Assembly (NCBI GenBank): GCA_937892695.1
Contig: CALBJK010000033.1
Coordinates: 1-23,594 of the forward strand
DNA: 23,594 bases
Direction of reading: 5' to 3'
Origin: an uncultured Prevotella sp.
Lineage (GTDB): Bacteria > Bacteroidota > Bacteroidia > Bacteroidales > Bacteroidaceae
In this document: positions 7,571 to 14,680 of the stretch, one piece after another
Layout: each line of letters begins with the position of its first letter
Position numbering within the stretch: the stretch's first letter is position 1
Translations under genes and position numbers: made by a program
Notes under the pieces: model-generated
What the model was told of the DNA's origin: nothing
Seen by the model: only the letters and a program-made list of their open reading frames with translations
Databases searched by the model: none

Positions 7571-8299
7571 ATGTCTACAGAACCTCTTCTACAAGCCACA
7601 GATGGGCGACAGCCTGAGAAACTGGCCATAAACCGATGGTCGGAAGACGACCGTCCGCGCGAAAAGCTTATGCGTCTCGGTGCCGAAGCTCTTTCGAGTG
7701 CAGAATTGTTGGCCATACTTATTGGATCGGGTTCGGTCAGGGAGAGTGCCGTCGACCTGATGAAGCGCGTGCTTGCCGACTGCAACAACAATCTCAACAC
7801 ACTCGGGAAAAAGAGCTTGCACGACTTGACGACTTACAACGGAATAGGCGAAGCCAAAGCCGTAACCATCCTTGCTGCCTGCGAACTGGGCAAACGCCGA
7901 CAGATGGAACGCGCCGAAATGCGCAGCGACCTTGGATCAGCAGGCGCCATCTACGAATACATGCGCCCTCGGATGCAGGATCTCGACGTAGAAGAAGCAT
8001 GGGTGTTGCTTATGAACCGCAACTTCCACCTGATTAAGGCCGAACGTATCTCTCACGGCGGAATAACCGAAACGGCTGTCGATGTGCGCATCATCATACG
8101 CCAGGCTCTGCTCAACAACGCCACCATCATTGCCCTCTGTCACAACCATCCTAGCAACAACGCCCGTCCGAGCCGCGAAGACGACCGACTGACAGAGAAC
8201 GTAAAGAAAGCATGCGACGTGATGCGCATCCATTTAGCCGACCACCTCATCATCACTGACGGATGCTACTACAGCTATGCAGAAGAAGGCAAAATATGA
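7571..8299 (+). CDS. radC: RadC family JAB/JAMM-domain protein (UPF0758)
   Basis: A 242-residue RadC family protein. The N-terminus contains the helical DDRPREKLMRLGAEALSSAE region and a helix-hairpin-helix-like stretch (LTTYNGIGEAKA). The C-terminal JAB/MPN domain carries the metal motif H191-N-H193-P-S with D204 eleven residues after H193, as in JAMM metalloproteins. The usual HNHPSG signature reads HNHPSN here, so the glycine is replaced. The old DNA-repair assignment is not supported for the family, and its role is unsettled. The start at 7571 (MSTEPLL) is the first in frame; a later start near MAINRW is not available (the residues are LAINRW). Confidence 0.9.
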   Translation: MSTEPLLQATDGRQPEKLAINRWSEDDRPREKLMRLGAEALSSAELLAILIGSGSVRESAVDLMKRVLADCNNNLNTLGKKSLHDLTTYNGIGEAKAVTILAACELGKRRQMERAEMRSDLGSAGAIYEYMRPRMQDLDVEEAWVLLMNRNFHLIKAERISHGGITETAVDVRIIIRQALLNNATIIALCHNHPSNNARPSREDDRLTENVKKACDVMRIHLADHLIITDGCYYSYAEEGKI

Positions 8300-8339
8300 A
8301 CTTTTAATCGCAAACACACAGCACTTAAGAACGATTTAT

Positions 8340-8370
8340 TTTGCTGGCAAATTTTTTTTTCTTAACTTTG
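8340..8370 (+). promoter_or_regulatory. Promoter of the DUF59-lpxH unit
   Basis: TTTG (8340-8343), 19-bp spacer, TAACTTTG (8363-8370), a full consensus match. The leader before the start at 8461 is about 85 nt. Confidence 0.7.
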
Positions 8371-8460
8371 TAAACGGCTCGGACTGATAGCTTTGTACGG
8401 ACAGTACAACAACAGCTCCGCCACAGCCCGCAAGGGCCTAACAAATCATTTTTCACAACT

Positions 8461-8781
8461 ATGACACAAGAAGAAAAGACAAAGATAGAAGAACGGATTG
8501 TCGACGTACTCAAAACCGTCTACGACCCCGAAATACCAGTCAACATTTACGACCTCGGACTGATTTACAAGATTGACGTGAAGGACGACGGCAATGTCGA
8601 CATCGACATGACCTTCACCGCACCGTCGTGTCCGGCAGCTGACTACATTCTCGAAGACGTGCGACAAAAGGTGAACAATATCACAGGAGTGGAAAACACT
8701 ACAGTCAAACTCGTCTTCGAACCAGCCTGGGACCAGAGTATGCTCAGCGAAGAAGCACGCATAGAGCTGGGATTCGACTGA
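8461..8781 (+). CDS. DUF59/MIP18-family iron-sulfur cluster assembly protein
   Basis: A 106-residue protein made of one DUF59 (FeS_assembly_P, SufT/PaaD-like) domain. The block YDPEIPVNIYDLGLIYKIDV at 21-40 is the family hallmark, and TFTAPSCPAADYI at 51-63 carries the conserved C57 of the family. Relatives help insert or deliver Fe-S clusters. It ends with LSEEARIELGFD, typical of the bacterial SUF-linked forms. No suf genes are adjacent; it heads a two-gene unit with lpxH 38 bp downstream. Confidence 0.88.
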   Translation: MTQEEKTKIEERIVDVLKTVYDPEIPVNIYDLGLIYKIDVKDDGNVDIDMTFTAPSCPAADYILEDVRQKVNNITGVENTTVKLVFEPAWDQSMLSEEARIELGFD

Positions 8782-8819
8782 TTTCTACAAACCTTATAGT
8801 TTACCAAAAATCCTACAAC

Positions 8820-9590
8820 ATGAACCGCAAGAACATCTATTTTCTCTCCGACGCCCACCTCGGGTCGCTCGCCATCGAGCACGGACGCACCCAGGAACGA
8901 CGGCTTGTGAGATTTCTCGACAGCATCAAAGACAAGGCTGCCGCCGTCTATCTGCTCGGCGACATGTTCGATTTCTGGGACGAATACAAGTACGTAGTGC
9001 CGAAAGGTTACACGCGTTTTCTCGGAAAAATCTCCGAGATGACAGACATGGGGGTCGAAGTCCATTTCTTCACCGGCAATCACGACCTCTGGATCCACGA
9101 CTATTTCAAAGAAGAATGCGGCATGACCGTACACACCCGCCCGGCCACAGTGGAACTTTACGACAAGGTTTTCTTTCTCGCCCACGGCGACGGACTTGGC
9201 GACCCCGACACCAAGTTCAAGATTCTACGCAAGCTCTTCCATGACCCTACATGCCGTTTGCTGCTCAACGCTTTACACCCCCGATGGGGTATGTGGCTCG
9301 GGCTGAACTGGGCCAAGCACAGCCGTCTGAAGAGAGCCGACGGCAAGGAACCTCCCTACATGGGCGAGGACAAAGAGTATCTCGTGCGCTTCACCAAAGA
9401 CTACATGAAGACCCACCGCGACATCGACTATTTCCTGTACGGACACCGTCACATCGAACTCGACCTGATGCTCTCGCGCAAGACCCGCATGGTGATTCTG
9501 GGCGACTGGATAAGTCAGTTCACCTACGCCGTGTTTGACGGCGAACACTTCTTCCTCGAAGAATATGTCGAAGGCGAAAGCCGTCCATAA
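8820..9590 (+). CDS. lpxH: UDP-2,3-diacylglucosamine diphosphatase
   Basis: A 256-residue calcineurin-like metallophosphoesterase. LpxH hydrolyses UDP-2,3-diacylglucosamine to lipid X and UMP in lipid A synthesis at the inner membrane. The di-metal residues are all present: D11 and H13 (SDAHLG), D48 (LLGDMFDFWD), N87-H88-D89 (GNHD), H122 (AHGDGLGDPD), and H209/H211 (YGHRH). The insertion between them, FKILRKLFHDPTCRLLLNAL followed by HPRWGMWLGLNW, corresponds to the helical lid of the Bacteroidota LpxH form. The gene is followed by a terminator cluster that marks the border with the PUL. Confidence 0.88.
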   Translation: MNRKNIYFLSDAHLGSLAIEHGRTQERRLVRFLDSIKDKAAAVYLLGDMFDFWDEYKYVVPKGYTRFLGKISEMTDMGVEVHFFTGNHDLWIHDYFKEECGMTVHTRPATVELYDKVFFLAHGDGLGDPDTKFKILRKLFHDPTCRLLLNALHPRWGMWLGLNWAKHSRLKRADGKEPPYMGEDKEYLVRFTKDYMKTHRDIDYFLYGHRHIELDLMLSRKTRMVILGDWISQFTYAVFDGEHFFLEEYVEGESRP

Positions 9591-9703
9591 CCACACGATT
9601 CTTTGCCTACTGTTATCCATCCTTAGATTGAGGTTTCAAATTGTAACCGCAAGAACGGCAGTCCGGGCACATCACATAACCAATTGATTCTAAAACGCAT
9701 TAT

Positions 9704-9804
9704 AAAAGCCCCACTTTGAGCTTTCAAAACGGGGCTTTTCAGCTTCTAATATGCCGCATATCAGAAGCTGAAAAGGGGCATTTCACACGCTGAAATGCCC
9801 CTTT
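9704..9804. terminator. Cluster of three back-to-back hairpins between convergent genes
   Basis: Hairpin 1 pairs AAAAGCCCC (9704-9712) with GGGGCTTTT (9731-9739). Hairpin 2 pairs CAGCTTCT (9740-9747) with AGAAGCTG (9763-9770), extended by an inner ATATG/CATAT. Hairpin 3 pairs AAAGGGGCATTTCA (9772-9785) with TGAAATGCCCCTTT (9791-9804), 14 bp perfect with a 5-nt loop. A- and T-runs flank the stems on both strands, so it can end both the lpxH transcript and the PUL transcript. The arms can also pair in a competing way (see findings). Confidence 0.8.
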
Positions 9805-10009
9805 CCGCAATACAGACAGATTTGTCAGTCAAAATCATGACGACTGCTTACAGATTGTAAGCAACATGAAATATGCTTGTCCACATTCCGCCGATGTTTA
9901 TCAGGATTGCCTTTCCACGCTGTAGAGACGACACTCCGGTACGTCTTCTTTATCCACTACGATACGTCTCCAGACGTAATGTCAAATATGGATACTCACA
10001 TGAGACAAG
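9805..10009. other. Gene-free tail between terminators and the PUL
   Basis: No protein-coding frame is convincing here. Two small inverted repeats are visible: TGCTTAC/GTAAGCA (9845-9863, 5-nt loop) and TACGTCT/AGACGTA (9963-9978, 2-nt loop). TACGTCT also occurs at 9940-9946. On the minus strand this is the 3' untranslated region of the PUL mRNA. Confidence 0.4.
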
Positions 10010-11050
10010 CTATTCCAGAACTGGCCATCCGTCGTCGGTCCACACCACTTTTTTCTCTACCAATATGGATGCGCCCTTCTTCGGCACACTGTAGCCATGG
10101 CAGAAGAAACGGTCGCCGTCGGGGAAGGAATAGACAGAGCAGTGGCCCATGGCCTCAAACTCTTTTTTGTCGCCTTCCAGAAGCAGCGTGCCTCCACCGT
10201 CGCGCATGTCCTTACCGGCCTTGTCGAGATATGGTCCGGCTACATTCTTGCTACGGCCTACGGCCACACGGTAGTTGCTCTTTATGCCCCGGCAGCAGTA
10301 ATCCCAACTTACGAACAGATAGTAGTAGCCGCCGTGCCGGAAGATGAATGGTGCCTCGATGGCATTGGTTCCGGCAAAACGAGAAGTTGGGTTGGGTTCG
10401 GCCGATGTGTCACCTACTGCATGCCGACGGGCTATGGTGAATGGCTTATTCCCTTTCTTGACGTGCATGGTACGGTCTAGTCTGACCATCTGTATGCCGT
10501 CCCAGAACGACCCCCACGTCATCCATGGACGGCCTTTACCGTCAATGACAAAGTTTGGGTCGATGGCATTCCAGTCGTCGCGGTCGCCCCGGGAGGCAAC
10601 AATGCAGCCTTCGTCTTTCCATTCGTCGACATTGTCGAGCGAGGTGTTGCTCAGCAAACCGATGGCCGAAGTGTTCTTGCCGAATGTCGAGCACGAATAG
10701 GCCAGATACCATCGGTCGCGGTACTTTATAATGTCCGGAGCCCAGATGTGGGTTTCGAAGCCGGGAACGCTGTCGTGAGTCCATGCCGGTATTTTAGAAT
10801 CAGGCAGAACCCCCTCTTTGTTCAGAGTCCAGTGGCGGCGGTCGGTCGAAGTCATCTGTGTGACGCCGTGTCCGGTGCAGTATAGGTAGTACTTTCCTTT
10901 CTCGTATGCCATTACCGGATCATGCACCAGCGGAGTGTCGACCGTCATCGGCTGCACAGCAGCCTTCTGGGCAGAAGCACACATTCCGCTATTTATGAAA
11001 GGAGCAGCGACAGCCACAGCTGCTCCCATGAGAATCGAATTTATTTTCAT
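10010..11050 (-). CDS. GH43 arabinanase-type glycoside hydrolase, predicted periplasmic
   Basis: A 346-residue GH43 enzyme (five-bladed propeller), most like endo-1,5-alpha-L-arabinanases. The catalytic residues are visible: general base D44 (LVHDPVMAYEKGKYYLY), pKa modulator D164 (NAIDPNFVIDG) and general acid E232 (NAIEAPFIFRHGGYYYLF). THIWAPDIIKY and GSFWDGI are usual arabinanase blocks. The signal peptide MKINSILMGAAVAVAAPFIN ends ...GMCASAQ; its cysteine is not in a good lipobox, so signal peptidase I cleavage and a periplasmic place are likely. It is the last gene of the PUL, 12 bp after the preceding GH43 gene. Endo or exo mode on arabinan cannot be decided from sequence; another GH43 specificity is possible. 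Confidence 0.85.
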   Translation of the reverse strand: MKINSILMGAAVAVAAPFINSGMCASAQKAAVQPMTVDTPLVHDPVMAYEKGKYYLYCTGHGVTQMTSTDRRHWTLNKEGVLPDSKIPAWTHDSVPGFETHIWAPDIIKYRDRWYLAYSCSTFGKNTSAIGLLSNTSLDNVDEWKDEGCIVASRGDRDDWNAIDPNFVIDGKGRPWMTWGSFWDGIQMVRLDRTMHVKKGNKPFTIARRHAVGDTSAEPNPTSRFAGTNAIEAPFIFRHGGYYYLFVSWDYCCRGIKSNYRVAVGRSKNVAGPYLDKAGKDMRDGGGTLLLEGDKKEFEAMGHCSVYSFPDGDRFFCHGYSVPKKGASILVEKKVVWTDDGWPVLE

Positions 11051-11062
11051 AATCGTCGGCTG

Positions 11063-12706
11063 TTATTTCTTCTTGCCCCAGTAGCTCTTGTTGCCGTTCA
11101 GACCGGTATAGACGATTGTCACCTTTCGTGGACTGGCCTCCCAGTCTACTTCGCGCTGAACCTTCATCTCCTGTTGTCCTATGGTGAGCGTACCGGTATT
11201 GGCATCATAGCTCCATGATGCGCCCGCCCATGTACCTTTGGTGACGGTATGGTCTCCACCGAGCACCAACTCGGTAGCCGTGCGCTGCTTTCCGTAACTG
11301 TAAGACAGGTCGATGTGCTCCCACGTACCTGCGAGTTCGCTCTCTGCGATGGTTTCTTGGGGTACTGCGCCGTAACGTTCAGGCATGACAGCCGGCCATC
11401 CGTTCGACATCCATTTAATGCTGCGCACGCCGCCCATCATTATGGCATTGCTCGAAGCTATGCCCGGAACACCGTCGGGCATACGCTGCTGTGAAGCATA
11501 AAACCAGTTGCCTTCACCGTCGTCGAAGACAGCGCAGTGACTTATGCCTACCCATCCGCTGCCTTCGCCGAACTTATAAGGATGGGTCAGCACAGTAGGA
11601 TTATTGCCTGCACCCTTAGCGGCATCGGTTACTGCTCCGTCCATGGTATCGTAAGGGCCGTCTACATTCTTAGAACGGAGCACGCGGGTGTTGTAAGGAA
11701 CGTCCAGAGCGTCGTAGGCCACAAAGAGATAATAGTAACCGTCGTGGTAGATCACCTCTGGCGCCTCGGATCCCTGCCAGCGGCTTGTCTTGTCGCGAGT
11801 GAAAATTTGTTTGCCGTAAGGTGCTATATCCTCGGCCGTACCGAAAGGTTTGGGCAGCTCGGCCTTGGTCTTACCGGTAGTGGGGTCAAGCTCTACAGCA
11901 GCAAATCCGCTGTGCCACGAACCGTAGATGAGCCAGTGCTGGCCTTCGGGAGTGATGATGTAGGAAGGGTCGATGGCGTTATACTTGAAATAGCAGTTAT
12001 TATAGTCGGTCTGGCTGACGCGATATTCCAGCCCCTTGTCCGAAGCATTGGTGATGACGAATCCTTTGTCCTCCCACTTGTTGGAAGCGGGGTCGGTAGT
12101 CTCCATCAGACCGATGAAGGCGCGTTCGCTCCATGTTCCGTCTCCGTCGATAGTGCCAGGGCAAGTGATGGAGTAGTACATACGGTAGAGGTTGTCGCTG
12201 ACTTTGCGCACACAAGGTGCCCAATAGCCGAAGTCGAGGTCGTTGGCAAAATAGCTGTCAGGACGTTCTTCCAGTCCCATCTGCTTACGGATTTCGTTGA
12301 GTTTTGGCTTAATCCACGAAGGCAGACCCACCATCGTGCGGCCCATGAACTCCCAGTTGACAAGATCCTTTGAACGGCGGCAGAAGAAATGGCCGTGCTT
12401 GCCGCTGTTGCGCAGGTCGCTCTGGTGGGCATTGCCATAGCTGGCATCGGTCTGATACATATAATAATAGCCGTCGGCCGCCTTCACGACCGACGGGTCG
12501 TGGACGTTGGCAAGATTCCATTGCTTGCGGGCATCCCATGTCGAAACCGAGAGATAGTTGTCATCGTAAGAGGGACATACGTATGAATTCAGGTCAACCA
12601 CCGGAGGTTCAGGATTCACAATAGGTTCATCGTCGTCGTTGCTGCAACCCACAGTCAGAAAGGAAGCACAGGCAAGAAACAATAAGGATTTATTCAGATA
12701 TTTCAT
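11063..12706 (-). CDS. GH43 arabinan endo-1,5-alpha-L-arabinosidase lipoprotein
   Basis: A 547-residue enzyme. The N-terminus MKYLNKSLLFLACASFLTVG is a lipoprotein signal with C21, and the next residues SNDDDE fit the Bacteroidota lipoprotein export signal, so it is predicted on the outer surface. GH43 catalytic residues: base D70 (ANVHDPSVV), modulator D246 (NAIDPSYI) and acid E314 (GSEAPEVIYHDGYYYLF). The propeller covers about 55-440; the C-terminal 90 residues (LAGTWEHIDLSYSYGK...) form a small beta-barrel like the GH43_C domain of Bacteroidales arabinanases. It should cut arabinan backbone outside the cell before SusCD import. A hairpin lies just upstream (12745-12783). Confidence 0.88.
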   Translation of the reverse strand: MKYLNKSLLFLACASFLTVGCSNDDDEPIVNPEPPVVDLNSYVCPSYDDNYLSVSTWDARKQWNLANVHDPSVVKAADGYYYMYQTDASYGNAHQSDLRNSGKHGHFFCRRSKDLVNWEFMGRTMVGLPSWIKPKLNEIRKQMGLEERPDSYFANDLDFGYWAPCVRKVSDNLYRMYYSITCPGTIDGDGTWSERAFIGLMETTDPASNKWEDKGFVITNASDKGLEYRVSQTDYNNCYFKYNAIDPSYIITPEGQHWLIYGSWHSGFAAVELDPTTGKTKAELPKPFGTAEDIAPYGKQIFTRDKTSRWQGSEAPEVIYHDGYYYLFVAYDALDVPYNTRVLRSKNVDGPYDTMDGAVTDAAKGAGNNPTVLTHPYKFGEGSGWVGISHCAVFDDGEGNWFYASQQRMPDGVPGIASSNAIMMGGVRSIKWMSNGWPAVMPERYGAVPQETIAESELAGTWEHIDLSYSYGKQRTATELVLGGDHTVTKGTWAGASWSYDANTGTLTIGQQEMKVQREVDWEASPRKVTIVYTGLNGNKSYWGKKK

Positions 12707-12744
12707 TTTTGTTCTGTTTGGAATGTTTTATGTTTTTGAAGGTA

Positions 12745-12783
12745 TCAGACAGCCCCGGGGGAGAAATGCCAGAGGCTGTCTGA
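12745..12783 (-). terminator. Intercistronic hairpin between the binding protein and the GH43 genes
   Basis: TCAGACAGCC (12745-12754) and GGCTGTCTGA (12774-12783) form a perfect 10-bp stem with a 19-nt GC-rich loop. On the minus-strand RNA it is followed by UACCUUCAAAAAC, with no clean U-tract, so it is more likely a partial attenuator or mRNA 3'-end stabiliser than a full terminator. Confidence 0.5.
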
Positions 12784-12804
12784 AGGCAATAAAACTATTT
12801 CTGA

Positions 12805-14601
12805 TTATCTGCGATGTAAGTGTCTACGCGCTGTACTGGGCGAACTGAACACCAGATGACTGCCGTCGACAGAGAAGCCCAGCTTGACATCGGACGGTGT
12901 CATATTGTTCACCCCGAGATAGTACTGGGTGTAAGTCTTGCCGTCCGTTCCCTTCATAAGTATCTGCACGTCGACGGTTCCGTTATTGCAGTTGGTGGCA
13001 TAGAGAGTCACTTTAGCTCCGTTCATTGCTGCGAGCCATGTAGCCCAGTCGGCCTGTCCTCCAGATTTGAGAGAGGCATCGTAGCCTGCGCCCCATCCGT
13101 AGTTGTCGGCACGCAGCACGGTCTGCTCGGCTGTTCCGCTGCGGAGCACGGCCAAGAAGTTGTTCCAGTTGCCCGCCAGACTGCTGTAATTGGTGAACGA
13201 AACCATGGCAGTCTTGCCGACGCTTATATCAGAGAAATTGCTGTACTGCTGGTCAGTCCAAGTAACACTGTTGTCTTCCTTGCCCAGAACGGTAGGACTG
13301 GGTATGAGAGAAACAAGCTCCGATGCGGCCACTTTTACGTTTACCGAGGCAGTCTTGCCGTTATCTGTGGTTATCGTCACCTTGTGGGTTCCGGCTGTGG
13401 CAGGAACAGAGGAGAATGAAAGCTTGCTATTTTCTACTGCAAACGAGTTGCCGCTATTGTCTGTAGCCGTAACGACCATGCCTGTCGGGTCGAAGGCAAG
13501 AGTGCGGTTCTGCAAGCCGGAAGTTGCAGCAGAGCTGTAGAAATAATACTCTGTGCGTGCAGGTGCTGTGGTAACGGCTATGCTCTTTATTCCGTTTACA
13601 ACCTTAAATTTGGCGTGAGCAACTATTGGCGTAGAAGCATTCTCGCCTTTGAAGGTCTTGTTGTAGATGACAATCAGTTCCTTCTCACCGGCTACGTCCA
13701 TGTCGGGAATTGCAGAAATGTACAGCTGGTCGGCTGGGATAACCTTGGTCACACCTTCATCAAATGTGACGGTGGCAGACATACCCGACATTGCTTCGTT
13801 AAGGTCAGAACCGAGGTCAACCTCGGCCGGAACATTGTTGAGCACCATCGATACGGGGTTCTTGTCGGCTGCCGACGTGTATCCGCCGATAGGTTCGATG
13901 TTGCTCTGCAAGAAGTCGATAAACGAACCTTCGGGAACCAGAAAACAACGGATGTTAGTATTGCTTGCATCAGCGTTCAGGTTCACAATCTTCGACTCCT
14001 GTATGTAAGTCTTGGTGACAGTACCGTTGGTTATCTTTACAAAGAACGTATCAGGACGTGAACGGTCAACGGTCAACGTTACCTTTCCTCCCAGTTTCTG
14101 GATGCCTTCGTCGGTATCCGTTTCAAAGGTGAGGTTACTCTCCACACAAGTCCTGTCAATATAATCGCCCCACTCCGAGTTGCCGCTAGGCTGGTTGTCG
14201 AAACGGATTACGCCATACTCTTTGTAACCATCTCCGTTACGGTCAACATCATTCGTGATGACAAGACCAAAGTTTTTATAAGTATTAGGAGCCGAAGGGT
14301 TGATATTCAGATTGAAGACCGCGTTCCACTTCTGGTTGTCTGGCACTACATAATACTTGGAGAAACTTGACCAGAAGCCGCTGCTGAAGTCGGTGGCACC
14401 GATGGTGTACACATCTTCATGCATCCCGACGAGTACTTCCTCACCACCGGTATTCTTTGATCTTTCTATCGAGTCGATTTTCTCCGAAATCCAGTCGGGA
14501 GCATCAACACTGAACAAGTCGCCTCCCTCGCATCCGGTCAATGCTGTCAATGCCATTACTGCAAACGAGAAGCCGACTGCCATTTTATTTAGGTATTTCA
14601 T
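12805..14601 (-). CDS. Surface glycan-binding lipoprotein with duplicated modules
   Basis: A 598-residue lipoprotein (C24 in ALTGCEGGD). It occupies the SGBP position, directly after susD. Two Ig-like spacers are visible at about 248-335 and 337-427 (the second with LAFDPTGMVVTATDNSGNSF). They are flanked by two modules that look homologous: about 65-230 and 440-595. Shared blocks are WNAVFNLN...NFGLVI and NWNNFLAVL, KVTLTV and KVTLYA, TKTYIQ and GKTYTQ, and IRCFLVPEGSFIDF and VKLGFSVDGSHLVF. No catalytic residues of a hydrolase were recognised. It should bind the arabinan chain at the cell surface and help SusD. The Arg-rich last residues STARRHLHRR look unlike the rest and may reflect a frame change near the end. 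Confidence 0.7.
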   Translation of the reverse strand: MKYLNKMAVGFSFAVMALTALTGCEGGDLFSVDAPDWISEKIDSIERSKNTGGEEVLVGMHEDVYTIGATDFSSGFWSSFSKYYVVPDNQKWNAVFNLNINPSAPNTYKNFGLVITNDVDRNGDGYKEYGVIRFDNQPSGNSEWGDYIDRTCVESNLTFETDTDEGIQKLGGKVTLTVDRSRPDTFFVKITNGTVTKTYIQESKIVNLNADASNTNIRCFLVPEGSFIDFLQSNIEPIGGYTSAADKNPVSMVLNNVPAEVDLGSDLNEAMSGMSATVTFDEGVTKVIPADQLYISAIPDMDVAGEKELIVIYNKTFKGENASTPIVAHAKFKVVNGIKSIAVTTAPARTEYYFYSSAATSGLQNRTLAFDPTGMVVTATDNSGNSFAVENSKLSFSSVPATAGTHKVTITTDNGKTASVNVKVAASELVSLIPSPTVLGKEDNSVTWTDQQYSNFSDISVGKTAMVSFTNYSSLAGNWNNFLAVLRSGTAEQTVLRADNYGWGAGYDASLKSGGQADWATWLAAMNGAKVTLYATNCNNGTVDVQILMKGTDGKTYTQYYLGVNNMTPSDVKLGFSVDGSHLVFSSPSTARRHLHRR

Positions 14602-14639
14602 ATTTTTCTGCTATTAATATAGGTGAATGTTTTTGGTTG

Positions 14640-14668
14640 TCCATGAAGACAGTTACTGTCTCCATGGA
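14640..14668 (-). terminator. Intercistronic hairpin after susD
   Basis: TCCATGAAGACAG (14640-14652) and CTGTCTCCATGGA (14656-14668) pair over 13 bp with one mismatch and a 3-nt loop, starting 12 bp after the susD stop. In the RNA it is followed by CAACCAAAAACAUU, without a U-tract. It probably blocks 3'-5' decay or partly attenuates, keeping susCD mRNA above the downstream genes. Confidence 0.5.
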
Positions 14669-14680
14669 TAACGGTCTTTG

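Noticed and set aside
9940..9978. TACGTCT copies as a regulatory site cluster
   Set aside because: Two direct copies and one inverted copy of a 7-mer in a 3' untranslated stretch may be chance and have no start codon nearby.
11537..12373. 278-codon plus-strand frame opposite the GH43 lipoprotein gene
   Set aside because: It mirrors the codon pattern of the real GH43 gene on the other strand and shows no family features. The same applies to the frames at 15539-16255 (opposite susD) and 20467-21342 (opposite the regulator).
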